Part shown: piece after piece, positions 8,029 to 17,313 of the stretch
How positions within the stretch are numbered: position 1 is the stretch's first letter
Layout: each line of letters opens with the position of its first letter
NCBI GenBank assembly: GCA_019510435.1
Contig: JAEKKJ010000010.1
Span: 310,001-374,000, forward strand
Reading direction: 5' to 3'
Length of the DNA stretch: 64,000 nucleotides
Origin: Caulobacterales bacterium
GTDB lineage: Bacteria; Pseudomonadota; Alphaproteobacteria; Caulobacterales; Caulobacteraceae
Program-made: the position numbers and the translations under genes
The notes under the pieces: model-generated
Told to the model about the DNA's origin: nothing
Database searches by the model: none
Seen by the model: only the letters and a program-made list of their open reading frames with translations

Positions 8029-8654
8029 GCCGGCAGCTTGGCGTCCGGCGCGCGCAGGTAGAGGGGCCGGATGGGGGTCGCGGGCCGGCGGCCGGCGAGC
8101 CGGGCCACCAGGCGCGCGTCGCAGCCGTCGGGCGTCAGCACCGCCGCGCCCGGGGCGAACTCGGCCAGCAGCGGGGCGCCGGAGCCGATCAGGGTGAGCG
8201 CCCGGCCCATGGCCAGCTCCGCCAGCCGCGCCGCGGCCACGCCCACCGCCAGGGCGTCGGGCGCCATCAATGGCGCACCGTCCTCGAACACCTGCAGATA
8301 GACCTGCTCGCGGCGCGCATCGATCACCGCCGCCGTCATGCCCCCCGCACTGGCGCCCAGCGCCTCCAGGGCGCCGACGCCCACGGCCGGGATGGCGAGG
8401 GCGGAGGCCAGGCCCTTGGCGAAGGCGACGCCGACCCGCAGGCCGGTGAACGAGCCCGGGCCCACCGTGGCGCCGATGCGCTGCAGGTCGGGGAAGCCGA
8501 GGCCCGCCTCGGCCATCACCGCCTGGGCCATGGGGGCCAGCCGCTCCTGGTGGCCCCGGGCCATGGTCTCGCTGGCATGCGCCAGCACCCGCTCGCCATC
8601 GAGGACGGCGACCGAGCAGGCGGTCAGGCAGGTGTCGAGCCCAAGGACGATCAT
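8025..8654 (-). CDS. tsaB: tRNA threonylcarbamoyladenosine biosynthesis protein TsaB
   Basis: TsaB is an ASKHA-fold scaffold that, with TsaD and TsaE, installs the t6A37 modification on ANN-decoding tRNAs. The 209-residue protein shows the N-terminal MIVLGLDTCLTACSVAVLDG, MARGHQERLAPM and the family core IGATVGPGSFTGLRVGVAFAKGLA near residue 60. It has no TsaD-type His metal site, which distinguishes it from TsaD. It is the first gene of a tsaB-rimI-fur run. Confidence 0.95.
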   Translation of the reverse strand: MIVLGLDTCLTACSVAVLDGERVLAHASETMARGHQERLAPMAQAVMAEAGLGFPDLQRIGATVGPGSFTGLRVGVAFAKGLASALAIPAVGVGALEALGASAGGMTAAVIDARREQVYLQVFEDGAPLMAPDALAVGVAAARLAELAMGRALTLIGSGAPLLAEFAPGAAVLTPDGCDARLVARLAGRRPATPIRPLYLRAPDAKLPA

Positions 8655-8713
8655 CGGCGGCGGCGTAGCTGCTTCGCGGCCCGGCTCAAAGAGCCCAGCT
8701 CAAAGCCGCGCGC

Positions 8714-9286
8714 TCAAAGCGCCTGTTCGACCCGGGTCACTTCCGGGACGTAGTGCTTCAGCATGTTCTCCACGCCCGCCTTCAGGGTGGCGCTGGACGA
8801 GGGACAGCCGGAGCAGGCGCCGCGCATGTTGAGCCAGACCACGCCGGTGTCGGCGTCGAAGCGGTTGAACAGGATATCGCCGCCGTCCTGGGCCACGGCC
8901 GGGCGGATGCGGGTGTCCAGGAGGTCCTTGATCTCGGCCACGATCTGGGCGGTCTCGCCCTCGTAGACGCCTTCGTCGTGGCCCCCGGCCTGGTCCCCGG
9001 CCTCGGCGAACAGCGGCCGGCCGGCGGTGAAGTGGTCCATGATGGCGGCCAGGATCGGCGCCTTCAGGTGCGGCCACTCCGTTTCCGGCGTCTTGCCGAC
9101 GGTGATGAAGTCCGGGCCGTAGAACACCCGCGCCACGCCCTCCAGCTGGAACAGCTCGGCGGCCAGGGACGAGGCCTCGGCCTCCTCGGCGCTGCGGAAG
9201 TCGCGCGTGCCCTCGCCCAGCACCGCGCGGCCGGGCAGGAACTTCAGGACTTCGGGGTTCGGGGTGGCTTCGGTCTGGATGAACAT
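8714..9286 (-). CDS. Nfu/NifU-type iron-sulfur carrier
   Basis: The 190-residue protein has the Nfu1 architecture: an N-terminal Nfu_N domain (MFIQTEATPNPEVLKFLPGRAV to about residue 85) and a C-terminal NifU-like domain (from about 110) with the cluster-binding motif CSGCPSS near residue 165. Such proteins carry and deliver 4Fe-4S clusters to client enzymes; leuC in this window is a plausible client. An acidic linker (EGVYEGET) joins the domains. It is upstream of tsaB on the same strand, 59 bp away. Confidence 0.93.
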   Translation of the reverse strand: MFIQTEATPNPEVLKFLPGRAVLGEGTRDFRSAEEAEASSLAAELFQLEGVARVFYGPDFITVGKTPETEWPHLKAPILAAIMDHFTAGRPLFAEAGDQAGGHDEGVYEGETAQIVAEIKDLLDTRIRPAVAQDGGDILFNRFDADTGVVWLNMRGACSGCPSSSATLKAGVENMLKHYVPEVTRVEQAL

Positions 9287-9387
9287 GGCGCTGCAGATGT
9301 GGCGCTGCGGCGCACCGGGCGCAATCCCTCGCGTCGTCAGGCGGGACAGCCGGCCGCAGGCCGAGGCATCGTATGCGCCGCTATTGG

Positions 9388-9487
9388 AACCGCGGAAAAA
9401 CGCGGACAGGCGCAGAAAGCCGCGGGTGTCCCCCTTCCGCGTCTTCCGCGTTTTCCGCGGTTTATTCTTGAAGGCGCTGGCGCGCCG
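9388..9487. repeat. AACCGCGG-type long hairpin repeat, copy 1
   Basis: AACCGCGGAAAAACGCGG at 9388 returns as CGCGTTTTCCGCGGTT ending at 9462, forming a long imperfect hairpin. It is followed by a tail with AAGGCGC and a short GC hairpin (GGCGCTGGCGCGCC). A second copy with the same layout occurs at 44698-44795. It fills most of the 205-bp gap between the Nfu gene and the universal stress protein gene and could act as a terminator or mRNA stabiliser for the latter. Confidence 0.85.
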
Positions 9488-9491
9488 GGCG

Positions 9492-9968
9492 CTACGCCAG
9501 GTCGGCGATCTCGGCGTCGGTGAGGTCGCCCGGGACGATGGTGATGGGCACCTTGCGCTCGCCCCAGCGCACGCCCTCCTTGGCGATGGAGGTGACGAGG
9601 GGGCCGGGGCCGCGCCCGCCCACCGCCGCGGCGACGACCAGGATCTTGATGTCGGGATCCTCGGTCAGGGCCTGGCGCAGGGCGGCGCGGACGCTGTCGG
9701 CCTCCTTGATCAGGAACTCCGGCGGATAGCCGGTCTCGGCCTGCACGAACTCGGCGCTCTGCTGCAGCACCGCCTCGGCCTCCTGGCGCTGCTGGCGGGC
9801 GATCTCATCGCGCACGCCGGACCAGTGCTCGAACACCGCCGGCTCGATCACCCGCAGCAGGGCCACATAGCCGCTGGTGGATCGGGCCCGGCGGCAGGCG
9901 AAGCGCAGCGCCGCCGGAAACTCGGCGCTGTCGTCGGCCACCACGAGGAACTTGCGCCGCGTGCTCAT
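9492..9968 (-). CDS. universal stress protein (UspA domain)
   Basis: The 158-residue protein is a single Usp-like domain: a basic start (MSTRRKFLVVADDSAEF), a strand-helix beginning with a bound Asp (VVADDSAEFPAALRFACRRA), and the C-terminal VGGRGPGPLVTSIAKEGV with G-x9-like glycine spacing followed by VPITIVPGD. The residues suggest possible nucleotide binding, but the classical GS(V/T) ending is degenerate. It is downstream of trpS on the same strand by 36 bp. Confidence 0.85.
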   Translation of the reverse strand: MSTRRKFLVVADDSAEFPAALRFACRRARSTSGYVALLRVIEPAVFEHWSGVRDEIARQQRQEAEAVLQQSAEFVQAETGYPPEFLIKEADSVRAALRQALTEDPDIKILVVAAAVGGRGPGPLVTSIAKEGVRWGERKVPITIVPGDLTDAEIADLA

Positions 9969-10004
9969 GGGCCGAGCGTGGGGCGCCGCCGGGCGGGGCG
10001 CAAG

Positions 10005-11039
10005 TCAGCCCGCCCAGAAGCCCACGATCGACTTGACCTCCCGCATGGTCGGCTGGGCCAGGGCCCGGGCACGCTCGGCGCCGGCGGTGAGGATCCGGTC
10101 GATCTCGGCCGGGTCGGCCAGCAGCCGGCGCATCTCGGCCCCGATCGGGCCCATCACCGAGACCGCCAGGTCCGCCAGCTTCGGCTTGAAGGCCCCGAAG
10201 CCGTGGCCGGCGAACTCGGCCAGCACCTGCGCCTCGGTCTGGCCGGCGAGGGCCGCGTAGATGGTGACAAGGTTCTTGGCCTCGGCGCGGCCCTCCAGCC
10301 CTTCCATCGTCTCCGGCAGCGGCTCGGCGTCGGTGCGGGCCTTGCGCACCTTCTGGGCGATGGCGTCCGGGTCGTCGGTCAGGTTGATGCGGGCATAGTC
10401 CGAAGGGTCGGACTTGCTCATCTTCGCGGTCCCGTCGCGCAGGCTCATGATCCGCGCGCCCGGTCCCTGGGTCAGGGCCTCGGGCAGGGGGAAGAAGCCC
10501 GGCCGGTCGAAGTCGTGATTGAACTTCTGGGCGATGTCGCGGGTCAGCTCCAGGTGCTGGCGCTGGTCCTCGCCCACTGGCACGTGGGTGGCCTTGTAGA
10601 CCAGGATGTCGGCCGCCTGCAGCACCGGGTAGGTGTAGAGCCCCACCGAGGCCCGCTCCTTGTGCTTGCCGGCCTTGTCCTTGAACTGGGTCATGCGGTC
10701 CAGCCAGCCGAGGCGGGCGACGCAGTTCAGCACCCAGGCCAGCTCGGCATGCTCCGGCACGGCCGACTGGGCGAAGATGGTGGCGACCTTGGGGTCCAGG
10801 CCGGTGGCCAGGTAGGCGGCGGCGATCTCGCGGACCTGGGCCTTCAGCTTCGCCGGGTCCTGCCACTCGGTGATGGCGTGGTAGTCGGCCACGAAGATGA
10901 AGGTGGGGATCTCGTGCTGCAGGCGCTGGAACTTCACCAGGGCGCCCAGGTAGTTGCCCAGGTGCAGGTCGCCGGTCGGCTGAACGCCGGAGAGCACGCG
11001 TTTTTCGCCCGTGAAGGGCGCGGGAGCTTGTTCGGTCAT
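10005..11039 (-). CDS. trpS: tryptophanyl-tRNA synthetase
   Basis: This class I synthetase charges tRNA-Trp. The 344-residue product has the HIGH-like motif [14 protein letters not shown] near residue 18 and KMSKSDPSD near 205, with the TrpRS signature [12 protein letters not shown] between. The ATG at 11039 (MTEQAPAPF) is chosen; an upstream in-frame ATG at 11078 adds residues not typical of the family. It is 120 bp downstream of murJ on the same strand, the usual order in this group. Confidence 0.97.
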   Translation of the reverse strand: MTEQAPAPFTGEKRVLSGVQPTGDLHLGNYLGALVKFQRLQHEIPTFIFVADYHAITEWQDPAKLKAQVREIAAAYLATGLDPKVATIFAQSAVPEHAELAWVLNCVARLGWLDRMTQFKDKAGKHKERASVGLYTYPVLQAADILVYKATHVPVGEDQRQHLELTRDIAQKFNHDFDRPGFFPLPEALTQGPGARIMSLRDGTAKMSKSDPSDYARINLTDDPDAIAQKVRKARTDAEPLPETMEGLEGRAEAKNLVTIYAALAGQTEAQVLAEFAGHGFGAFKPKLADLAVSVMGPIGAEMRRLLADPAEIDRILTAGAERARALAQPTMREVKSIVGFWAG

Positions 11040-11159
11040 GATGTGAGGCTTCTGGAGCGAGTGGACGTGCGGGCGCAAGCCCGGATGCGGGTCAGCGGCT
11101 TGAGGGCCGCCATCGCCAGGCCAGGATCGTCGCCAAAACCATGGGCCGGCTCTACGGCC

Positions 11160-12803
11160 TCAGGCCGGCGGAGGCAAGTCCGTCTCCGGCGCCGGGGTCT
11201 CGCCCTTGCGCCGCCGCAGCGCCGCCCGGGCCTCGCGCAGGGTCAGGCCGCCGAAGGCGAACAGCAGCACCGGATAGAGCGCCGCGCCGACCACGACCAC
11301 CAGGGTGATGGCGAACTCCTTGGGCCCCAGCGGCCCCAGATGATGGCCGCCGAACAGGCCCTCGATCAGGCCGCGGAAGTGGGAGGCCAGGGCCAGGACG
11401 GCGCCCAGTCCCAGGCTCGCCGCGCCGATGCGGACCAGCCGCGAAGCCGCCCGCGGGCTGGGCCGGTACTCGCCCCGCTTGCCCAGGGTCGCGGCCATCA
11501 TCACCACGTTCAGCCACCAGGAGGCGCCGGTGGCCGCCGCGATCCCCGGCACGCCGACCAGGTGGAAGAGGCCGATCGCCAGCGGCACGTTCACGGCCAC
11601 CGCGATCAGGCCGTAGCGCATGGGCGTCTTGGTGTCCTGACGGGCGAAGAACGCGCGGCTGTAGAGCTGGGCCAGGACGAAGGCCGGCACGCCCCAGCCG
11701 TAGTTCAGCAGGGCCGCGGAGGTCATCTGGGCGTCGGCGGCGGTGAAGGCGCCGCGGGTGTAGAGCGCGTCGATCAGGAAGAACGGGATCGCCACCAGGG
11801 CCGCCGCCGCCGGCAGGGTCAGGGCCATGGAGAAGACGATCGCCTCGTCCATCGCCCCCTGGGCGCCGGCCTTGTCCCCGCCGTGGATCGCCCGCGACAG
11901 GCGCGGCAGCAGGGCCACGCCGATGGCCACGCCCACCAGGCCCTGGGGCAGCTGGTACAGGCGGTCGCAATAGGCCAGCCACGAGCGGGCGCCGTTCACC
12001 TGGCTCACCAGGATGCCGGAGACGAAGATGGTGATCTGGGTGGCGCTGGCGGCGATGGCGCCGGGGATGGCCAGGGCGATCAGCTTGCGGATCTCGGGCG
12101 TCAGCCGCGGCCAGCGCACGTCGACACGGGCCCCCGACTTGTTGACGCCCCACCACAGCAGGGCCGCCTGGGAGATCCCGGCGACGATGATCCCCGCCGA
12201 GCCCCAGACCGCCGCCTCGTGCGGCGTGCGGGCCGGCAGCACGGTGATCAGCGTCCAGATGTTGAGCAGGATCGGCGCGGCCGCCGACAGCACGAAGCGG
12301 TTGCGCGCCTGCAGCACGCCGGAGAGGTGGGCGTAGATCGCCATGCAGGGCAGGTACGGCATGGTGATCTGGGTCAGCAGGATCGCCAGCTTCCACTTCT
12401 CGGGCTCAGCGTGGAAGCCGGGCGCGATCAGGTACATCAGCCACGGCATGGTCAGCTCGGCGACCACCGTCAGGGCCAGGGTGGCGGCGGCCAGGGTGGC
12501 CATGGCGTCGGCGGCCAGGACGTCGGCCACCTCCTCGCCGTCGCGCTCCAGGCTGCGCGAATAGGCCGGCACGAAGGCGGCGGCGAAGGCGCCCTCGGCG
12601 AAGATGCGGCGGAACAGGTTGGGGAAGGCCCAGGCGGTGTTGAAGGCGTCGGCGGCGAAGGTGGCGCTGGCCCCCATGGTGTAGCTGACCGCCAGGTCCC
12701 GCGCGAAGCCGGCCACCCGGCTCACCAGGGTGAAGGCGGAGAACACCAGGGACGAGCGGATCAGCCCGCTCGATCGGGCGCGCGGCGCGGCGGTTTCGGT
12801 CAC
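11160..12803 (-). CDS. murJ: lipid II flippase MurJ
   Basis: MurJ (MviN) flips the peptidoglycan precursor lipid II across the inner membrane. The 547-residue protein has about 14 membrane helices and family motifs such as TLVSRVAGFARDLAVSYTMG near residue 25, NLFRRIFAEGAFAAAFVP near 75, and LYSRAFFARQDTKTPM near 390. The start is GTG at 12803, where the TETAAPRARS leader begins. It precedes trpS. The usual upstream neighbour glnD is separated from it here by two + strand genes. Confidence 0.96.
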   Translation of the reverse strand: MTETAAPRARSSGLIRSSLVFSAFTLVSRVAGFARDLAVSYTMGASATFAADAFNTAWAFPNLFRRIFAEGAFAAAFVPAYSRSLERDGEEVADVLAADAMATLAAATLALTVVAELTMPWLMYLIAPGFHAEPEKWKLAILLTQITMPYLPCMAIYAHLSGVLQARNRFVLSAAAPILLNIWTLITVLPARTPHEAAVWGSAGIIVAGISQAALLWWGVNKSGARVDVRWPRLTPEIRKLIALAIPGAIAASATQITIFVSGILVSQVNGARSWLAYCDRLYQLPQGLVGVAIGVALLPRLSRAIHGGDKAGAQGAMDEAIVFSMALTLPAAAALVAIPFFLIDALYTRGAFTAADAQMTSAALLNYGWGVPAFVLAQLYSRAFFARQDTKTPMRYGLIAVAVNVPLAIGLFHLVGVPGIAAATGASWWLNVVMMAATLGKRGEYRPSPRAASRLVRIGAASLGLGAVLALASHFRGLIEGLFGGHHLGPLGPKEFAITLVVVVGAALYPVLLFAFGGLTLREARAALRRRKGETPAPETDLPPPA

Positions 12804-12945
12804 GGAGGCCTAGGTCAGCTGTGTCGGGAAGCCCGTCAACCTACCCGCTCGGCGGGGCGGGCGGGTGTGGAATTTTGATGCAGCGGCCAAGCGCCCTACA
12901 CTGGCGTTCGACGAACAGCGATGACGCAACGCGGGGGCGCGCAAC

Positions 12946-13602
12946 ATGGCCTTGAAGGTGATCGGCTCGGGGCTGGGCCGCACGGGCACGATGTCGTTGA
13001 AGCTGGCGCTGGAGCAGCTGGGCCTCGGGCCCTGCCACCACATGGTCGAGGTGTTCATGCACCCTGAGACCGTGCCGCTCTGGGTCGCCGCGGGCCAGGG
13101 CCAGGGCGACTGGGACGCGATCTTCGCCGGTTACCCGTCGATGGTGGACCATCCGGGCTGCATCTATTGGCGCGAGCTCATGGACCTCTATCCCGACGCC
13201 AAGGTGCTGCACACCGTGCGCGATCCCGATCAGTGGTTCGACTCCACCCAGGCCACGATCTTCGCGCCATACTCTCCGGCCACCGCCCCGCCACCGCCGA
13301 TGAAGGCCTTCTTCGACACCGTCCACGGCTGGTACCGCGGCGACATCCACGATCGCGACTTCATGGTGAAGGTGTTCCAGCGCCACACCGAGGAGGTGAT
13401 CGCCACCGTCCCCAAGGACCGGTTGCTGGTCTACGAGGCCGGCCAGGGCTGGGAGCCGCTGTGCGAATTCCTGGGCGTCCCGGTCCCGGCAAGCCCCTAT
13501 CCCCGCGAGAACTCCCGCCAGCAATTCCAGGATCGGATGGCCCAGGGCCTGACGCCCATCGAGATCGGCAAGCTGGCCAAGGCGTCGATGCACCAGGCCT
13601 AG
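12946..13602 (+). CDS. sulfotransferase-family protein
   Basis: The 218-residue protein fits the bacterial/eukaryotic Sulfotransfer_4-type family. It starts with a PAPS 5'-phosphosulfate loop variant (VIGSGLGRTGTMSLKLALE), has a 3'-phosphate-binding-like segment AKVLHTVRDPDQWFDS near residue 90, and ends the core with KDRLLVYEAGQGWEPLCEFLGVPVP. The acceptor is unknown. It lies between murJ and glnD, which are usually adjacent, and is followed by a YCII gene on the same strand. Confidence 0.87.
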   Translation: MALKVIGSGLGRTGTMSLKLALEQLGLGPCHHMVEVFMHPETVPLWVAAGQGQGDWDAIFAGYPSMVDHPGCIYWRELMDLYPDAKVLHTVRDPDQWFDSTQATIFAPYSPATAPPPPMKAFFDTVHGWYRGDIHDRDFMVKVFQRHTEEVIATVPKDRLLVYEAGQGWEPLCEFLGVPVPASPYPRENSRQQFQDRMAQGLTPIEIGKLAKASMHQA

Positions 13603-13693
13603 AAATCCGTCGGCCAAATGTCGGCGGGCCGTGAGCGGCTGCGTCCTTGAAGCGGCGGACGGCGATTGGGCCGTCGCGAAGACGGAGCCATGC

Positions 13694-14032
13694 ATGCGTT
13701 TCCTGGCCATCTACCATCCCGAATCCGGCGTCGAGGGCGGCGCGCCCGACCCCGAGCACATGGCCGCCATGGGCCAGCTGATCGAAGAGCAGATGAAGTC
13801 GGGCATGCTGCTCGACACCCAGCCGCTGGCCCCGCGCGCCCAATGCGCGCGCGTTCGCCTGGCGGATGACGCCTTCACCGTGTCTGAAGAACCCCTTCGC
13901 GCCGGCGGCTTCGCCATCCTCAACGCCGACTCGCTGGAGGCGGCCATCGAGGGCTGCAAGACCTTCCTCAAGGCGGCGGGGCCCGGCGTCTCCGAGATCC
14001 GCCAGATCGTCGACTTCGCCCTGCCGAAGTAG
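13694..14032 (+). CDS. YCII-domain protein
   Basis: The 112-residue product is a YCII-related (DGPF-type) small domain: MRFLAIYHPESG at the start, the central helix HMAAMGQLIEEQMKSGMLLDTQPL, and the C-terminal FAILNADSLEAAIEGCKTF. The ATG at 13694 is chosen because GGAG lies 6 bases upstream; the frame is open for 63 more bases but these have no similarity to the family. YCII proteins are ferredoxin-fold proteins of mostly unknown function, often near sigma-70-like factors, but none is seen here. It stops 4 bp before the convergent glnD end. Confidence 0.85.
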   Translation: MRFLAIYHPESGVEGGAPDPEHMAAMGQLIEEQMKSGMLLDTQPLAPRAQCARVRLADDAFTVSEEPLRAGGFAILNADSLEAAIEGCKTFLKAAGPGVSEIRQIVDFALPK

Positions 14033-14036
14033 CCGC

Positions 14037-16856
14037 CTATCGCGCGACGCTGGCGCGGGCCCGCTGCAGGTTGGCGCGGCGGGCCGAGGCGCCGTCGGGC
14101 TCGTCGTTGAGCGCCGCCAGCAGGGCGGCCTTCAGGGCGTTGCCCTTTCGCGCGTCGGTCAGCTTCGTCCCGTCCGCCGTCACCACATAGAAGGCGTCCA
14201 CCGCCCGCTCGCCATAGCCGTCGATGTGGGCCGAGGTGATCAAGAGGCCCGCGTCGGCCAGGGTGCGCGCCAAGGCGGCCAGCAGGCCGGGCCGGTCGCG
14301 GGCGGAGGCCTCGACCACGGTGGCGGTCTCCGAGGCGTCGTTGTCCAGCATCACCGCCGGGGTGATGGAGAAGGCCGCGGCGCGACCGAGGTCGGGCTTG
14401 CGCACCTCGCGCCCGTGCGGCTCGCCCCGCGCCGCCCCGGCCACAGTGTCGGCCAGCCGGGCGAGGGCGCCGGCGTCCATGCCGCCGAACGGCTCGCCGG
14501 TGATGTCCTGGACATAGAAGACGTCCAGCGCCTGGCCGGCGCGGGAGGTGAAGACCCGCGCCCCCACCACATTGGCGCCGGCCGCGGCGATGGCCTCGGT
14601 CAGGTCGACGAACAGGCGCGGGCGGTCGGCGGCGGCCACCACCAGTTCCGAGGCGTTGAGGTCGCGGCGCACCCGCCCCTCCGCCGCGCTGCCCGCCTCG
14701 GCCGTCAGGCGGGCCAGCCGGGCGTGGGCCAGCACCTCGCCCTCGTCGAAGGCGGTGAAATAGGCGTCCTCCATGGCGTCGCCCCAGGCTTCGGCGCCGG
14801 CGTCGGCCTTGGCCAGGCGCACGCGCGCGTCATAGGCGGCGTTCTCCTGGTAGCGGCGCATGGCGGCGGCGGCGTCCGAGCCGCGCCCGCCGCGGAACAC
14901 CGCTTCGGTGGCGGAATAGAGCTCGCGCATCAGCTGGCCCTTCCAGCCGTTCCAGACGCCGGGGCCCACGGCGCGGATGTCCGCCACGGTCAGCACCAGC
15001 AGCAGGCGCAGGCGCTCCGGCGTCTGCACGATGCGGGCGAAGTCGGCGACGGTGCGCGGGTCGGAGACGTCGCGCTTCTGGGCGTAGTCGCTCATCACCA
15101 GGTGGTGCTCCACCAGCCAGGCCACCAGCTCGATCTTGGAGCGCTCCAGACCCAGCCGCTCGCAGGCCTGGCGTGCGGCCCGGGCGCCCGCCACCTCCTG
15201 GCCGCCGGCGCCCCCCTTGCCGGTGTCGTGCAGCAACATGGCCAGGAACAGGGCTTCGCGGTCGGCGATCAGCGGCATGACCTGCACCGCCAGCGGGTGG
15301 TCGTCCGCCAGCCGCCCGGCGGCGATGTCGGCGATCACGCCCACGGCCCGCAGGGTGTGCTCGTCCACCGTGTAGGAGTGGTACATGTTGAACTGCATCT
15401 GGGCGACGATGCGCCCGAACTCGGGCAGGTAGCGGCCCAGCACCCCCGCCTCGTTCATCAGCGCCAGGGTCCGCTGCGGGTCGCGGCCGTGGGCCAGGAT
15501 GTCCAGGAACACCCGCGCCGCGTGGCGGTCGCGCCGCACGGCCGAGGTGATCCGCCCGATGGCCCGCGAGGCGGCGGTGAAGGCGTCCGGATGCAGGTCC
15601 AGGTTCCGCCGGTCCGCCACCTGGAAGATGCGCAGCAGGTTGACCGGATCCTGCTCGAAGATGTCGGGGTCCACGTCCAGGCGCCCGCCCACCTCATGGA
15701 AGCCGGGCTCGTCCAGCGGCTTGCGCTTCACCCGCCGGCCGGGGAGGAAGCGGGAGATGCCGCGCGGGGCGGTCTTGACCTGCTCGGCCTCCAGCTTGGC
15801 GGCGAACACCCGGGTCAGGGCGCCCACGTCCTTGGCGATCAGGAAGTAGCGCCGCATGAACCGCTCAACCGCGGGCGCATCGCCGCGGTCGCCATAGCCC
15901 ATGCGCCGGGCGATCTCCGGCTGCAGGTCGAAGGTCAGCCGCTCCTCGGGCCGGCCGGTGGCGAAGTGCAGGTGGCAGCGCACCGCCCACAGGAAGTCGA
16001 AGGCCAGGATGAAGGCGCGCACCTCGCGCCCGTCGAACATCTCCAGCTGCAGGATCCGCTCCAGGGTCTCGCCCGGATGCAGGTACTGGGCGATCCAGAA
16101 CAGGGTGTTGAGGTCGCGCAGGCCGCCCTTGCCCTCCTTGACGTTGGGCTCGACCATGTAGCGGCTGGCGCCGGCCCGGGCGTGGCGGTCGTCGCGCTCC
16201 TTCAGCTTGGCGGCCACGAACTCGGCGCCCGTGCCCTTCATCACCTCGCCGCGGAACCGGCGGATCAGGTCGTCGGCCAGCTGCTCGTCGCCGGTCAGGC
16301 GCCGCGCCTCCAGGATCGAGGTGCGGATGGTGAAGTCCTCGCGGGAGAGCTTGACGCACTCCTCCACGGTCCGCGAGGCGTGGCCCACTTTGAAGCCCAG
16401 GTCCCAGAGGGCGTAGAGCATGTACTCGATGACGCTCTCGGCGTGGGCGGTCTGCTTGTAGGGCCGCACGAACAGCAGATCGATGTCGGAATAGGGCGCC
16501 AGCGTGCCGCGGCCGTAGCCGCCGACCGCCATCAGCGCCAGGCGCTCGCCCTCGGTGGGATTGCGGGCGCGGAACACGTGGACGGTGGTGAAGTCGTAGA
16601 GGGCGGTGATCACCTCGTCGGTGACGCCGGAGATCAGGCGGGTGGTCTCGATGCCGCCGGCGCCGTTCTCCAGGCGCTCCTTGGCGATCATCCGGCCGCG
16701 GAACAGGGCCGCCTTCAGCACGTCCAGCGCCGCCTTGCGCTGGGCGGTCTCGTTGCCGGCGTTGTCGAGGGCCGCGGCCGAGAGCTGGGCGCGCAGGCGC
16801 ACGCCGTCGACGACATATTCCAGGCGGGTGGGCTTCAGGCGCGGCGGCATGCCCAC
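14037..16856 (-). CDS. glnD: PII uridylyltransferase/uridylyl-removing enzyme
   Basis: GlnD senses glutamine and uridylylates or deuridylylates PII to control nitrogen assimilation. At 939 residues it has the full architecture: a nucleotidyltransferase domain with GGYGRGTLAPYSDIDLLF near residue 110, a GlnE-like helical linker, an HD domain with LLHDTGKGGAG near 540, and two C-terminal ACT domains (about 715-800 and 825-900) with SARDRPGLLAALARTLAD in the second. In Caulobacterales it normally sits just upstream of murJ and trpS; here two small opposite-strand genes intervene. Confidence 0.97.
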   Translation of the reverse strand: MGMPPRLKPTRLEYVVDGVRLRAQLSAAALDNAGNETAQRKAALDVLKAALFRGRMIAKERLENGAGGIETTRLISGVTDEVITALYDFTTVHVFRARNPTEGERLALMAVGGYGRGTLAPYSDIDLLFVRPYKQTAHAESVIEYMLYALWDLGFKVGHASRTVEECVKLSREDFTIRTSILEARRLTGDEQLADDLIRRFRGEVMKGTGAEFVAAKLKERDDRHARAGASRYMVEPNVKEGKGGLRDLNTLFWIAQYLHPGETLERILQLEMFDGREVRAFILAFDFLWAVRCHLHFATGRPEERLTFDLQPEIARRMGYGDRGDAPAVERFMRRYFLIAKDVGALTRVFAAKLEAEQVKTAPRGISRFLPGRRVKRKPLDEPGFHEVGGRLDVDPDIFEQDPVNLLRIFQVADRRNLDLHPDAFTAASRAIGRITSAVRRDRHAARVFLDILAHGRDPQRTLALMNEAGVLGRYLPEFGRIVAQMQFNMYHSYTVDEHTLRAVGVIADIAAGRLADDHPLAVQVMPLIADREALFLAMLLHDTGKGGAGGQEVAGARAARQACERLGLERSKIELVAWLVEHHLVMSDYAQKRDVSDPRTVADFARIVQTPERLRLLLVLTVADIRAVGPGVWNGWKGQLMRELYSATEAVFRGGRGSDAAAAMRRYQENAAYDARVRLAKADAGAEAWGDAMEDAYFTAFDEGEVLAHARLARLTAEAGSAAEGRVRRDLNASELVVAAADRPRLFVDLTEAIAAAGANVVGARVFTSRAGQALDVFYVQDITGEPFGGMDAGALARLADTVAGAARGEPHGREVRKPDLGRAAAFSITPAVMLDNDASETATVVEASARDRPGLLAALARTLADAGLLITSAHIDGYGERAVDAFYVVTADGTKLTDARKGNALKAALLAALNDEPDGASARRANLQRARASVAR

Positions 16857-16957
16857 GCATATAGGCCGGTTCGACCGCCAGCGCAGTCGGTTCCCGCTTG
16901 GCGTCGGCGGGCGCGCCCGTCTATGACCGCCGGCCTCGATAGTGGCGTTGAAGGCGG

Positions 16958-17296
16958 ATGGGCAAGGGATCGTACCGGGGCGGGTCCACGCCGGTGGGCT
17001 GGAACGCCAACCGCTACGTGGCGCCGTCCCTGACCGGCCGAACCCGCAAGGGCAAGGCGCTGATCAAGGACCTGACCGCGCGGACGGCCGAGAGCGCGGC
17101 GGAGCTGGCCGAGCAGGACGAGCGGGCCCGCAAGCGCCATGGTCTCGCGCCCGGCAAGAAGCCGCCGATGACCACCGCCACCGCCGCCAGCGTGGGCAAG
17201 TCCGGCGTGGGCGACGCCGCGCGCAAGCGGCTCAAGGCGGGCGCGCGCCAGGCGTTCAGCGTCACGGTGGTCCGGCGCAAGCGTTGGAAGCTGTAG
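16958..17296 (+). CDS. basic hypothetical protein
   Basis: The 112-residue product is strongly basic, rich in Lys, Arg, Ala and Gly, starts MGKGSYRGGSTPVGWNANRY and ends with VVRRKRWKL. There is no signal peptide or membrane segment. One helix (ARTAESAAELAEQDERARKRHG) is followed by a low-complexity basic linker. I do not recognise a family. Nucleic-acid binding is possible from composition only. It sits alone between the divergent glnD and the convergent fabI. Confidence 0.6.
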   Translation: MGKGSYRGGSTPVGWNANRYVAPSLTGRTRKGKALIKDLTARTAESAAELAEQDERARKRHGLAPGKKPPMTTATAASVGKSGVGDAARKRLKAGARQAFSVTVVRRKRWKL

Positions 17297-17313
17297 ATCC
17301 CGAAGGCCCGGCC

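Noticed and set aside
9207..12878. A 1223-codon open frame on the + strand over Nfu, usp, trpS and murJ
   Set aside because: It is antisense to four clear genes. The composition (Gly, Arg, His, Gln-rich) is the typical shadow of GC-rich codons; no domain is visible.
13866..17033. A 1055-codon + strand frame over glnD
   Set aside because: Antisense shadow of glnD with low-complexity residue content and no motif.
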